From the NCBI GenBank assembly GCA_035493955.1, contig DATJHI010000016.1, positions 5,789 to 69,788 on the forward strand: a DNA stretch of 64,000 bases, written 5' to 3'. The notes under the pieces were generated by a model. The model saw nothing but the letters and a program-made list of their open reading frames with translations. It made no database searches and was not told the DNA's origin. Source of the DNA: NCED01 sp035493955. Lineage in GTDB: Bacteria > Pseudomonadota > Alphaproteobacteria > Caulobacterales > Caulobacteraceae. Position 1 is the stretch's first letter. Every line of letters starts with the position of its first letter. Positions 56,298-64,000 of this stretch are shown here, one piece after another. The translations under genes and the position numbers were made by a program.

Positions 56298-57791
56298 TCA
56301 AACCGACAAGGGCTGCCGCGAACGCTCCGCCGCGGCGCTCCGCCCCAGGGCCAGCACGCCCTCGACCAGGGCGTCGATGTGCGCCTCGCGGGTGCGGTGG
56401 TTGACGATGGCCGCCCGGATCGCCAGCCGGCCGCCGAGGGTGGTGGTGGACGGCGCGGCCACGCCGCTGTCCTGCAGCCTGGCCACGATCCCCGCGTTGA
56501 GGGCGTCGAGATCGCCGGGCGCGTCGGCGAAACGGAAACAGACGATGTTCAGCCCGACCGGGGCCAGCCGCTCCAGTTCCGGCGCGGCGTCCACCCGCGC
56601 CGCAAGATAGGCGGCCATCTGACAGGTCTTCAGGATCGAGGCCCCGATGGCCTCGGGCCCAAGGACCCTCAAGGTGAACCAGGTCTTCAGCGCCCTGAAT
56701 CCCCGCGACAGGTCCGGGCCGAAGTCGCAGGGCCAGGGCGAGCCGCCGGCCAGCCCCGTCGCCGCCTGCTTCAGATAGGCCGCGTCCGCGGCGAAGGCGG
56801 CCCGGTGCGCCTCGCGGTCCCGCACGAGGATGAAGCCGGCGTCATAGGGAACCTGGCCCCACTTGTGGAAATCGAAAGCGATGGACTGGGCCCGTTCGAT
56901 CCCCTTCAGCCGCGGCGCCAGGGCGGGCGACAGCATGGCCAGGGCCCCGAAGGCGCCGTCCACGTGCAGCCACAGCCCCTCGCGCTCGGCCAGGTCGGCC
57001 AGGGCCGTCAAGTCGTCGATGGCCCCGATGTCCACCGAGCCTGCGGTGCCGACCAGCATGAACGGGGCGGCCCCGGCGGCGCGGTCGGCGCGGATGGCCG
57101 CCTCCAGGCTCGCGACCTCGATCCGGCCGTCGGCGTCGCTGGGGATCAGTCGCAGGGCGTCGGAACCAATTCCGGCCATGTCGAAGGCGCTCGGAACGCA
57201 GCCGTGCGCCGCCGCCCCGGCGTAGGCGACCAGCCGCTTCCCCGTCCCCGCCACGCCGCCCGTGCGCACCCCCGCCCCGAGAGCGGCCCGGCGCGCGACC
57301 AGGACGGCGATGAAGTTGGCGATGGAGGTTCCGGTGACGAACAGGCCGCTGGCCGTCTCAGGGAAGCCGAACAGGTCGGCGGCCCAGCGGGCGACCTGGC
57401 GCTCCAACAGGATCGGGCTCTGGTCGCGGCCGCCGAGATTGGCGTTGAGTCCTGCCGCCAGCATCTCCCCCAGCATGCCGACGACCGTGCCGCCGCCGTG
57501 GACCCAGCCCATGAAGCCGGGATGGCCGTTGCCCGCCCCATAGGGCAGCACCCGGTCCAGGAAGTCCCGGTGGACCGCCTCCAGGGACGACGGCCCAGTC
57601 GAAAGCGGCTCGGCGAAAACGGCGCGCACCGTCCCGGGGATCGGCCGCCGCACCGGGCCGTCGGAAACGCCCTGTACGTGGTCGAGCATGTCGTCGAGCA
57701 TGCGGTGCGCCTGGGCGCGCAACGCCGCCCAGTCGGCCGGGTCCAGGCCCTCGGGCGGATCATTGGCGGATTGCCCGGCGGGTGTGCTCAA
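56298..57791 (-). CDS. Pyridoxal-dependent decarboxylase (DDC/GAD family, group II)
   Basis: A protein of 497 residues. The group II decarboxylase layout is clear: HPGFMGWVHGGGTVVGMLGE near 90, GLFVTGTSIANFIAVLVAR near 145, Asp site in LWLHVDGAFGALAM near 273, and the PLP Lys in FDFHKWGQVPYDAGFI near 306. Family members decarboxylate aromatic amino acids, glutamate or diaminobutyrate; the substrate cannot be fixed from the sequence. Start is a TTG at 57791; it is the first gene of a three-gene operon. Confidence 0.85.
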   Translation of the reverse strand: MSTPAGQSANDPPEGLDPADWAALRAQAHRMLDDMLDHVQGVSDGPVRRPIPGTVRAVFAEPLSTGPSSLEAVHRDFLDRVLPYGAGNGHPGFMGWVHGGGTVVGMLGEMLAAGLNANLGGRDQSPILLERQVARWAADLFGFPETASGLFVTGTSIANFIAVLVARRAALGAGVRTGGVAGTGKRLVAYAGAAAHGCVPSAFDMAGIGSDALRLIPSDADGRIEVASLEAAIRADRAAGAAPFMLVGTAGSVDIGAIDDLTALADLAEREGLWLHVDGAFGALAMLSPALAPRLKGIERAQSIAFDFHKWGQVPYDAGFILVRDREAHRAAFAADAAYLKQAATGLAGGSPWPCDFGPDLSRGFRALKTWFTLRVLGPEAIGASILKTCQMAAYLAARVDAAPELERLAPVGLNIVCFRFADAPGDLDALNAGIVARLQDSGVAAPSTTTLGGRLAIRAAIVNHRTREAHIDALVEGVLALGRSAAAERSRQPLSV

Positions 57792-57873
57792 GGATCGGAC
57801 GCTACGCTCGGGGTTCAGGGCGGCGACTCACCGACCGCCGGGCGATGATAGCAGACGCCCGCTCCTCGAGACC

Positions 57874-58953
57874 CTAGCCGCCGGCCTCCCGCGCCAGCAG
57901 GGCCCGCTTGCGCTCCACCCCCCAGCGATAGCCGGACAGGGCGCCGTCGGTCCTGACCACCCGGTGACAGGGGATGGCCACGGCCAGGGCGTTGGCGGCG
58001 CAGGCCCCGGCCACCGCCCGGACGGCCTTGGGCGCGCCGATCCGGGCGGCGATCTCGGCATAGCTCGCCGTCTCTCCCGCCGGGATCGCCTGCAGCGCCC
58101 GCCACACCCGCTGTTGGAAGGCGGTGCCGCGCACGTCCAGGGGCAGGTCGAGCCCCCGCGCCGGGGCCTCGACCAGGCCCACCACCTTGGCCACCACGGC
58201 TTCGAATCCGGCGTCGCCCCCGACCAGCCGAGCCTTGGGGAACCGGTCCTGCAGGTCGCGCACCAGGGCGTCCGGATCGTCGCCGATGAGGATGGCGCAG
58301 ACCCCCTTGGGGCTTCGCGCCGCCAGGATCGCGCCCAGGGAGCACTGGCCGACGGCGAAGCGGATCTCCGCCTCGGCGGCCCCGCCCCGGCGATAGTCGC
58401 TGGGCGTCATGCCCAGGATGGCGTCGGCCTGCTCGTAGAACCGGCCGCTGGAATTGAACCCGGCGCCATAGATGGCCTCGGTCACCGCTTCGCCCTGCTC
58501 CAGCCCCTTACGGACCCGCTTCGCCCGGTGCGCGTCGGCGTAGTCCTTCGGGGTGACGCCGACGGCGGCCTTGAACAGACGGTGGAAGTGATGCGGGCTG
58601 AGGCCGCTCATCCTGGCCAGGGCCGCCAGGGTCGGCGGGGTCTCGGCCGCCTCGATGGCCCGGCAGGCCCGCTCCGCCATCGCCGCGTGGCGCTCGTCGA
58701 GGGACGGCTGGTCGGGCCGGCACCGCCTGCATGGCCGGAAACCCGCGGCCTCGGCCTCCGCGGCGGAGGCGTGGAAGCGCACGTTCTCGGGCCGCGCCGG
58801 GCGCGACGGGCAGGAGGGTCGGCAATAGACCCCCGTGGTCTCCACCGAATAGTAGAACCGGCCGTCGGCCGCCGCATCGCGGGCGGCCAGGGCCGTCCAG
58901 CGGGGGTCGTCGTGGGCCGCGGCTTCGGGGCGTTCCATCACAGACGTTGTCAT
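57874..58953 (-). CDS. ada: Bifunctional Ada regulator / O6-methylguanine-DNA methyltransferase
   Basis: A protein of 359 residues. N-terminal zinc-Cys4 methyl-phosphotriester acceptor (GVYCRPSCPSRPA and FRPCRRCRPDQP), an AraC-type helix-turn-helix (LSPHHFHRLFKAAVGVTPKD) and the C-terminal methyltransferase with acceptor Cys in VAIPCHRVVRTDGALSGYRW. It repairs O6-alkylguanine and, once methylated, turns on the adaptive response. ATG at 58953 fits the N-terminus; an in-frame TTG lies upstream. Neighbouring genes are unrelated. Confidence 0.95.
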   Translation of the reverse strand: MTTSVMERPEAAAHDDPRWTALAARDAAADGRFYYSVETTGVYCRPSCPSRPARPENVRFHASAAEAEAAGFRPCRRCRPDQPSLDERHAAMAERACRAIEAAETPPTLAALARMSGLSPHHFHRLFKAAVGVTPKDYADAHRAKRVRKGLEQGEAVTEAIYGAGFNSSGRFYEQADAILGMTPSDYRRGGAAEAEIRFAVGQCSLGAILAARSPKGVCAILIGDDPDALVRDLQDRFPKARLVGGDAGFEAVVAKVVGLVEAPARGLDLPLDVRGTAFQQRVWRALQAIPAGETASYAEIAARIGAPKAVRAVAGACAANALAVAIPCHRVVRTDGALSGYRWGVERKRALLAREAGG

Positions 58954-58992
58954 AGCAGGTCTCCCGGCTTTCAAGCCTTTCGGACCGCAGAC

Positions 58993-60171
58993 CTAACGGC
59001 GACGGCGCGCCTTCGCACTCCGGACCTTGCGCTGGAATTTCGCCGGCTTGGCGACGGGTTTGGGCGGCGGTTCTACTCCTGTGACGGGCAGGGTCGTCGG
59101 GTCCACCCCGTCGTGGACGGCCACGACCGCGTGGGCCACGTCGGCCATGACCGCCTGGCGCCGGGGGATGGTTTCGCGGGTCTCGGCGATCATCACCGCC
59201 ACGGCGTAGACCCGGCCGTCGGGGGCGGTCAGCAGGCCGACGTCGTTATAGCCGGTGGCGAGATCCCCCAGCTCCTGGCCGGTGCCGGTCTTGTGGGCGA
59301 TGGACCAGCCCTCGGACAGGCCGGATTTCAGCCGCATCGGCCCGGTCTCGGTCGAGGCCATGATCTCGAGCATCTTGGCGGTGGAGGCGGGGGAAAGCAG
59401 CTCTCCCCTCTTCAGCCGGGCCAGGCCGTCGACCATGGCCACGGGCGCGGCCCCGTCCTCCGGCGCCGCCAGATAAGCTTCCAGGGCGGCGATCCGGGTC
59501 CCCATCGGCACCGCGTCGCGGGCGGTCCAGAACGCCCGGCCGAAGGAATATTCCGGGCGCCACGCCACCGCGGCGGTCTTGGCCTGCAGCACCCGCTCCT
59601 CGGGGCCGCTGCGGATTTCGCCCAGGCGCCGGTCGGCGATCAGCCGCTCCACCGTCGGGGCGCCGCCGATCATCCGGGCGAGGATGTCGTTGGCGGCGTT
59701 GTCGCTCTGGGCGATCTGGTAGTGGAGCAGGGTCTCCACGGTGGTGGCGTAGGGGCCGGCGGTCAGGCGCTCCTGGATCGGCTGGTAGAACACGCTCATG
59801 TCCTCGCGCCGGACCAGGACGGGGTCGTCCAGGTGCAGCGCCCCCCGATCGACGGCGTCGAACACCGCCAGCGCCACCCACAGCTTGGAGACGCTCTGTT
59901 GCGGAGCGAGGAACTGGCCGTCGTACGAGGCGATCCAGCCGGCCTGCACGTCCTCGACGGCGATGCCGATCCGGCCCTGGAAACCCTGACCGAGGGTCCG
60001 CAGCCGCGCGGTGAGCGTGGCGGGCGCCTGCAAGGGTCCGGCCGCGGGCGCCGGCGGGGCCGCGAGCGGCGTCCGCGGCGGCGGTCCCGGTTCGGCCGCC
60101 TTGGGCAAGGGCGCGCCCAGGAGGACGAGCGCCAGGACCGACAGGACTGAATGACGGACCACGAAATGCAT
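58993..60171 (-). CDS. Class A beta-lactamase-like serine hydrolase
   Basis: A protein of about 392 residues with a signal peptide (HSVLSVLALVLLGAPLPKAA). Class A motifs: S70-type QSVSKLW, SDN in IAQSDNAANDIL, and KTG in SIAHKTGTGQEL. Counting 36 residues on from the SDN Ser reaches Glu in PEERVLQ, the place of Glu166, so the ExxLN motif reads ExxLQ. The C-terminus has about 40 extra residues with a basic tail (KFQRKVRSAKARRRR). It may be a true beta-lactamase or a cell-wall serine hydrolase. No regulator of the AmpR type is adjacent. Confidence 0.75.
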   Translation of the reverse strand: MHFVVRHSVLSVLALVLLGAPLPKAAEPGPPPRTPLAAPPAPAAGPLQAPATLTARLRTLGQGFQGRIGIAVEDVQAGWIASYDGQFLAPQQSVSKLWVALAVFDAVDRGALHLDDPVLVRREDMSVFYQPIQERLTAGPYATTVETLLHYQIAQSDNAANDILARMIGGAPTVERLIADRRLGEIRSGPEERVLQAKTAAVAWRPEYSFGRAFWTARDAVPMGTRIAALEAYLAAPEDGAAPVAMVDGLARLKRGELLSPASTAKMLEIMASTETGPMRLKSGLSEGWSIAHKTGTGQELGDLATGYNDVGLLTAPDGRVYAVAVMIAETRETIPRRQAVMADVAHAVVAVHDGVDPTTLPVTGVEPPPKPVAKPAKFQRKVRSAKARRRR

Positions 60172-60267
60172 GGCCTCAAGGACAGGCCTGCCCCGCCCCC
60201 GCGTCAAGCGCGCTCTGGCGATGCGGCGCGCCCAGCCTTACCCTTAAGCCGGCCCAGAAGGAGTCGC

Positions 60268-61071
60268 ATGCCCAGGATCGTCGTCGCGGTGCTGATCGCT
60301 TTGTTCGCCTGCGTCCCGGCGACGGCGCGGGCGCCGGACAGCGTCTTCGTCGAGGACCTGACCTGGACCGAGCTCGCCGCCACGGTGGCCGCCGGCAAGA
60401 CCACGGCGATCATTCCCGTCGGCGGGGTCGAACAGAGCGGGCCCTATATCGCCCTGGGCAAGCACGACGCCCGCGTCCGCCTCCTGGCCGAGCGGATCGC
60501 GCGCGACCTGGGGAACGCCCTGGTGGCTCCGGTGGTCGCCTATGTTCCCGAGGGCGCGATCGATCCGCCGACCGAGCACATGAAGTTTCCCGGTACGATC
60601 AGCGTTCCGCCGACGGTCTTCCGCGCCCTGTTGGCCTCGGCGGCGGCGAGTTTGCGCCGCCACGGCTTTCGCGACGTGGTGCTGATCGGCGACCACGGCG
60701 GCTACCAGGCCGATCTGAAGGCGGTGGCCGACGACCTGAACCGGCGCTGGGCGGGGTCGCCGGCGCGGGCCCACTATGTCGCCGACTACTACCGTTCGAC
60801 CGAGACCGCCTATGTGGCGGCGCTGAAGGCGCGGGGCTATTCCGCCGCCGAGATCGGAACCCACGCCGGCCTCGCCGACACCGCCCTCACCCTGGCGCTC
60901 GCCCCCGGCATGGTTCGCCCCGAAGCCTTGCGGCCGGGCGCCGCGGTCGGGGTCAAGGACGGGGTCCACGGCGATCCCCGCCGGGCCAGCGCAGCCCTCG
61001 GCCAGCTTGGCGTGGAGGCGATCGTGCGGCAGACCGTCCAGGCCATCCGCGCCGCCGTGCGCAGGCCCTAG
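60268..61071 (+). CDS. Exported creatininase-family protein
   Basis: A protein of 267 residues with a signal peptide (RIVVAVLIALFACVPATARA). Creatininase signature IIPVGGVEQSGPYIALGKHD near 45-65: the usual E...GPH...D ligands appear as E, Tyr in place of His, and D. VLIGDHGGYQADL and IGTHAGLADTAL follow as the HGG and HAG motifs. Creatininases are usually cytosolic amidohydrolases; an exported form suggests a periplasmic substrate. ATG after AAGGAG. Followed by a beta-propeller lipoprotein gene on the same strand. Confidence 0.75.
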   Translation: MPRIVVAVLIALFACVPATARAPDSVFVEDLTWTELAATVAAGKTTAIIPVGGVEQSGPYIALGKHDARVRLLAERIARDLGNALVAPVVAYVPEGAIDPPTEHMKFPGTISVPPTVFRALLASAAASLRRHGFRDVVLIGDHGGYQADLKAVADDLNRRWAGSPARAHYVADYYRSTETAYVAALKARGYSAAEIGTHAGLADTALTLALAPGMVRPEALRPGAAVGVKDGVHGDPRRASAALGQLGVEAIVRQTVQAIRAAVRRP

Positions 61072-61173
61072 AGCAGGATGCGAAAAACGGGCGCCGGCCT
61101 TCCATGCAAATACCGCCCCAACTTGGTGGAATCGATTACGTTTTCTGACCTCGGATTGATCCGATCCGATGTC
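61072..61173 (+). repeat. Candidate dispersed intergenic repeat with hairpin
   Basis: The stretch starts right after the creatininase gene stop with AGAGCAGGATGCGAAAAACG and runs on to a stem GACCTCGGAT / ATCCGATGTC (9 of 10 pairs, loop TGATCCG; 61147-61173). GGAATCGATTACG in between resembles an intergenic repeat I associate with caulobacters. Only one copy is in the window, so repeat status is unproven. Confidence 0.35.
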
Positions 61174-61209
61174 GCCGCCATCAGGACGAGAGCCGCCTTG
61201 AAGATTCCC

Positions 61210-62361
61210 ATGCCGAAGCGTCGCTCCATCGGCCGCCATCCTGGTCTCGGCCTCGCGTTCGCGGCTCTGCTCGCCGCCTGCTCGCCGGCCGGGAACCTGG
61301 TCGGGGGCGCTTCCCGCGCCCGAGGGACAAACATCTACAAGGGCACGGGCGCCGGCGACCTCAGCCCGGCCGTGGCCGGGGCGCTTGAGCGGATCTACGT
61401 CCCCAACGTCAATTCCGACGACGTCTACGTGATCGATCCCAAGACGCTGAAGGTGGTCGACCGCTATGGCGTGGGCGCCAATCCCCAGCATGTGGTCCCC
61501 TCGTGGGACCTGAAAACCCTGTGGGTCACCGGCAGCGCCAAGGGCAAGGGCTTCGGCAGCCTGACCTCGATCGATCCGGCCACGGGCAAACCCACCGGCT
61601 CCCTGCGGGTCGACGACGCCTACAACATGTATTTCACCCCCGACGGCGCCTCGGCGATCGTGGTGGCCGAATCCTTGCGCAAGCTGGAGTTCCGCGACCC
61701 CCGGACCATGAAGCTGCAAGGCGAGATGAGGGCGCCCGACTGCCACGGCCTGAACCACGCCGACTATTCGCCTGACGGGGCCTACGCCGTCTTCACCTGC
61801 GAGTTCGACGGCTCCCTGGTCAAGATCGACGTCCGCGCCCGAAAGGTGCTGGGCTACCTGAAGCTTGCCGACGGAGGCATGCCCCAGGATATCCGCAGCT
61901 CCCCCACCGGCGAGCTGTTCTATGTGGCCAACATGATGACCGACGGGGTCCACCTGATCGCCGGCGACAGCTTCAAGGAGGTGGGCTTCGTCCACACCGG
62001 CGTCGGCGCGCACGGCCTTTATCCCAGTCGCGACGGCAAAAGTCTCTATGTCGCCAACCGCGGCAGCCACGACATCGCCGGCAAACCCAAGGGGCCCGGC
62101 AGCGTCTCGGTGATCGATTTCGCCACCCACAAGGTGGCCAAGACCTGGCCCATTCCCGGGGGCGGCAGCCCCGACATGGGCAATGTCAGCGCCGACGGAG
62201 CGAGGCTGTGGCTCTCGGGCCGCTTCGACGACGTGGTCTACGCCATCGACACGACCACGGGCCACGTGGATTCCGTCCCCGTCGGCCACACGCCGCACGG
62301 CCTGGCGGTCTGGCCCCAGCCCGGCCGCTATTCCTTGGGGCACACGGGGGTGATGCGATAG
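61210..62361 (+). CDS. YVTN/YncE-type beta-propeller lipoprotein
   Basis: A protein of 383 residues. A signal peptide with lipobox ends LLAACS. Repeated blades of the YVTN type follow: RIYVPNVNSDDVYVIDPKTL, NPQHVVPSWDLKTLWVTGSA, GLYPSRDGKSLYVANRGSHD and ARLWLSGRFDDVVYAIDTTT. Likely a seven-bladed propeller tethered to a membrane. Its function is not evident; it follows the creatininase-like gene by 138 bp, with the candidate repeat between them. ATG at 61210 by the lipoprotein signal. Confidence 0.8.
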   Translation: MPKRRSIGRHPGLGLAFAALLAACSPAGNLVGGASRARGTNIYKGTGAGDLSPAVAGALERIYVPNVNSDDVYVIDPKTLKVVDRYGVGANPQHVVPSWDLKTLWVTGSAKGKGFGSLTSIDPATGKPTGSLRVDDAYNMYFTPDGASAIVVAESLRKLEFRDPRTMKLQGEMRAPDCHGLNHADYSPDGAYAVFTCEFDGSLVKIDVRARKVLGYLKLADGGMPQDIRSSPTGELFYVANMMTDGVHLIAGDSFKEVGFVHTGVGAHGLYPSRDGKSLYVANRGSHDIAGKPKGPGSVSVIDFATHKVAKTWPIPGGGSPDMGNVSADGARLWLSGRFDDVVYAIDTTTGHVDSVPVGHTPHGLAVWPQPGRYSLGHTGVMR

Positions 62362-62431
62362 GGCGGATGCATTCATCCTCGACTTGAGGCAGGCTGGGCG
62401 AGAGCCGGGCCAACCCGCCGGCGTTCGGAAC

Positions 62432-62854
62432 ATGTCCATGCGGGCCTTGGGTGAAATGGCCGCGACAGGCGCAGCGGTCCTGCTGCTGCTCCAGGCCGCT
62501 CCAACGACGGCGGCGTCGGAGCCGCAGCAGCTCGACGCCGTCCCCGGCGTGCCGGCGCCCTTGGCGGTCGAAAGCAGCGGCCGCGCCGATTGCAGCGTCG
62601 GCGCGACGCCGAGCATGAGGGTGGTGGTCGCGCCGGCCCACGGCACCCTCGCCTTGCGTCACGGCCAGCTCAGGCGGCAGGGTTCGACCTGCCCAGGCGC
62701 GCCGGGCTATGTGGTGCTCTATGTGCCGGACGCCGATTTCAACGGCGACGACAGGGTGACCATCGAGGTCTCGTCCGAGGACGCCCCGGCCGAGACCCTG
62801 GCCTTCGAGATCCAGATCAAGGGCAAGACCACCCCGCCGCCCAACGGGGTCTGA
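62432..62854 (+). CDS. Small secreted protein, one Ig/cadherin-like domain
   Basis: A protein of 140 residues: signal peptide (GEMAATGAAVLLLLQAAPTT), then a beta-rich domain with RVVVAPAHGTLALRHGQ and YVPDADFNGDDRVTIEVSSE, the pattern of bacterial cadherin-like/Ig repeats found singly here. Two Cys (in ADCSVG and STCPG) could pair. Its role is unknown. It converges with the next gene across a hairpin. Confidence 0.6.
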   Translation: MSMRALGEMAATGAAVLLLLQAAPTTAASEPQQLDAVPGVPAPLAVESSGRADCSVGATPSMRVVVAPAHGTLALRHGQLRRQGSTCPGAPGYVVLYVPDADFNGDDRVTIEVSSEDAPAETLAFEIQIKGKTTPPPNGV

Positions 62855-62870
62855 TCATCGCGACAGACGA

Positions 62871-62897
62871 AGGGCGGCCCCTTGGGAGGGCCGCCCT
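62871..62897. terminator. Bidirectional terminator hairpin
   Basis: AGGGCGGCCC and GGGCCGCCCT form a perfect 10-bp stem around CTTGGGA, between two convergent genes (16 bp past one stop and 24 bp before the other). Confidence 0.7.
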
Positions 62898-62920
62898 CAC
62901 GGTTCAGCCTTCGGTAGGCC

Positions 62921-63517
62921 TCAAGGAGTCGACGTCCCCGTGTCCGCCGGAGCGGCGGGGCCAGCCGGAACGGCGGGTTGCGGGGCCGCCTCGACCGCCG
63001 GGGCCGGGGCTTCGACGAGTGGATTAACCGCCGTGGCGGGAGCCGGAGTCGAGGGCGTCGCCGGCGTCGCCGTCAGGCTCTCCGCGGGCGCCTCGGCGAC
63101 CGGGGCGGCGGCGCGACGCGCCGGCGCGGTTCTGATCGTGGGCCGCGGCGTCGCATTGCTGGCCAGCAGCGGCGGCGGAACCGAGGTCTGGACCGTCTGC
63201 GGAGCCGGCGCCGCCGCAACCGGGGCGCTCAAGGCGGGCGACGGACTGGTCTGCAGGGCCGTCTGGGTGGTCCGGCTTGTCTGGGCCGTGGTTTGAGTGG
63301 TGGTGTCGCTCGGCCTGGAGCTGCCGATGATGATGGCCGCTCCGATGGCGACGACGCCGACGATCCCGGCCGGGATCAGCCAGTTGGGACCCTTCTGACT
63401 GCGTCCGATCCGGCTGTAGAGGGCCGCGCCCTCCATGGCGCCGCCGGACGGCGCCTGCGGCTCCATGGTTTCGGGATTGGACGCCGCGGTTTCCGCTTCG
63501 GAAAAGGTGATGGCCAT
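62921..63517 (-). CDS. Single-pass membrane protein with Ala/Pro/Thr-rich tail
   Basis: A protein of 198 residues. Soluble start (AITFSEAETAASNPETMEPQ), one membrane helix (NWLIPAGIVGVVAIGAAIII), then about 120 residues of Ala/Pro/Thr with QT repeats, no domain seen. Likely anchored in the inner membrane with the tail outside. ATG after AGAGGAA. Unknown function. Confidence 0.6.
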   Translation of the reverse strand: MAITFSEAETAASNPETMEPQAPSGGAMEGAALYSRIGRSQKGPNWLIPAGIVGVVAIGAAIIIGSSRPSDTTTQTTAQTSRTTQTALQTSPSPALSAPVAAAPAPQTVQTSVPPPLLASNATPRPTIRTAPARRAAAPVAEAPAESLTATPATPSTPAPATAVNPLVEAPAPAVEAAPQPAVPAGPAAPADTGTSTP

Positions 63518-63786
63518 TTTGGCGGTTCCTCTGTGACCTCTGGACCCAATCAAATGGGTTAACATTACAAAGGTTGCAAAGAACGAGAGGGTCCAGGGAC
63601 GACCGCCCTGGAAAATCGACTTAAGGCCTGTGGATGATGCTCGTCGAGTTTTCCCTTTACACTCATGCGGATGCCAAGAACCGGAGCTGTATTCATGGCG
63701 CGCCGATGTCATCACACAAAGGTGACTTCACCGCTTTGCCAAGGGGTGGAATTGACCTTGCGCCAACCCGCCTGGCTCAACGGAAA

Positions 63787-63816
63787 CCGCCGCCGGAGGG
63801 GTGCTCCGACGGCGGC
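63787..63816 (-). terminator. Terminator hairpin downstream of tuf
   Basis: Read on the minus strand, GCCGCCGTCGGAG pairs with CTCCGGCGGCGG around CACCC, followed by TTTCCG. With the smaller hairpin nearer the stop it ends the tuf transcript. Confidence 0.65.
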
Positions 63817-63839
63817 TTGGTCGCTGAGGGGCGATGGAG

Positions 63840-63857
63840 GCTCTCCGAAAGGAGAGC
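63840..63857 (-). terminator. Short hairpin just after the tuf stop
   Basis: GCTCTCC-GAAA-GGAGAGC (plus-strand view), a perfect 7-bp stem, 6 bp past the stop codon; may protect the mRNA 3' end or assist the larger terminator. Confidence 0.5.
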
Positions 63858-63863
63858 TTCCGC

Positions 63864-64000
63864 CTACTCGAGGATTTTGGAAACGACGCCGGCGCCGACG
63901 GTGCGGCCGCCTTCACGGATGGCGAAGCGCAGCTTCTCCTCCATGGCGATCGGGGTGATCAGCTCGACGTTCAGCTCGGCGTTGTCGCCGGGCATGATCA
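63864..64000 (-). CDS. tuf: Elongation factor Tu (partial, C-terminal end)
   Basis: Only the last 45 or so codons are in the window: IMPGDNAELNVELITPIAME then EEKLRFAIREGGRTVGAGVV and SKILE, the invariant EF-Tu C-terminus (domain III). EF-Tu brings aminoacyl-tRNA to the ribosome; EF-Ts, its exchange factor, is at 13.3 kb. No secE/tRNA-Trp or rpsJ follows, and terminators close the transcript. Confidence 0.95.
   Translation of the reverse strand, partial: IMPGDNAELNVELITPIAMEEKLRFAIREGGRTVGAGVVSKILE

Larger units (their letters stand above)
63518..63863. other. Intergenic region between the tuf 3' end and the membrane-protein gene
   Basis: About 345 bp. It holds the tuf terminator hairpins at its right end and, at 63593-63611, a small CCAGGG/CCCTGG hairpin in the leader of the minus-strand gene. 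No reading frame stands out and no tRNA is present. Confidence 0.5.

Overview
The window is GC-rich, densely coded DNA from an alphaproteobacterium, most likely a member of the Caulobacteraceae (Caulobacter/Phenylobacterium type). The placement is inferred from four things: a 29-codon SidA-like cell-division inhibitor behind a GAAC-N7-GAAC LexA box directly upstream of dnaE, a tad pilus gene block, an ntrYX-dat-hfq-hflX block, and Ala/Pro-rich extensions on S2, Skp and BamA. No insertion sequence, prophage, CRISPR array or rRNA operon was seen. One tRNA-Ser(UGA) is present.

Layout. 1-2.0 kb: the end of a tad pilus cluster (two TadE-like proteins and a TadG-like vWA protein, minus strand). 2.1-4.8 kb: an exported double aspartyl-protease/TPR/TonB-C protein and a cupin. 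4.9-8.5 kb: LexA box, sidA and dnaE. 8.6-11.8 kb: a small conserved protein, a PAS protein and a hybrid histidine kinase. 12.1-14.2 kb: rpsB-tsf. 14.3-17.6 kb: tmk-holB-tatD-MBL hydrolase. 17.6-21.3 kb: small accessory genes, mazG and an aldo/keto reductase. 21.3-28.2 kb (minus): algH, ntrY-ntrX, dat, hfq-hflX. 28.3-33.9 kb: peroxiredoxin, comEC, gltX, gltA. 33.8-47.1 kb (minus): a long envelope and translation operon pyrH-frr-uppS-cdsA-dxr-rseP-bamA-skp-lpxD-fabZ-lpxA-lpxI-lpxB, covering UMP supply, ribosome recycling, undecaprenyl and isoprenoid precursors, CDP-diacylglycerol, outer-membrane protein assembly and lipid A. 47.2-48.6 kb: rlpA and tRNA-Ser. 48.6-64 kb is accessory: a DUF6152 pair, small orphans, an RTX/cadherin exoprotein, a three-gene decarboxylase/ATP-grasp/PLP-enzyme operon, ada, a class A beta-lactamase-like protein, an exported creatininase-like protein, a YVTN beta-propeller lipoprotein, small exported or membrane proteins, and the 3' end of tuf at the right edge.

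The most notable points are these. (1) The sidA/LexA-box unit would normally be missed because the gene is only 90 nt. (2) Inverting the segment between the tsf/tmk gap and the pyrH/rlpA gap restores two widely conserved neighbourhoods at once (tsf-pyrH and rlpA-tmk), so a roughly 33-kb inversion is inferred. (3) The decarboxylase/ATP-grasp/PLP-enzyme operon at 53.4-57.8 kb looks like a small biosynthetic system with no product I can name. Several proteins also carry altered catalytic motifs (aldo/keto reductase, beta-lactamase-like, creatininase-like, MBL hydrolase). Start codons were chosen by eye from ribosome-binding sites, family length and gene overlaps; uncertain cases are flagged.
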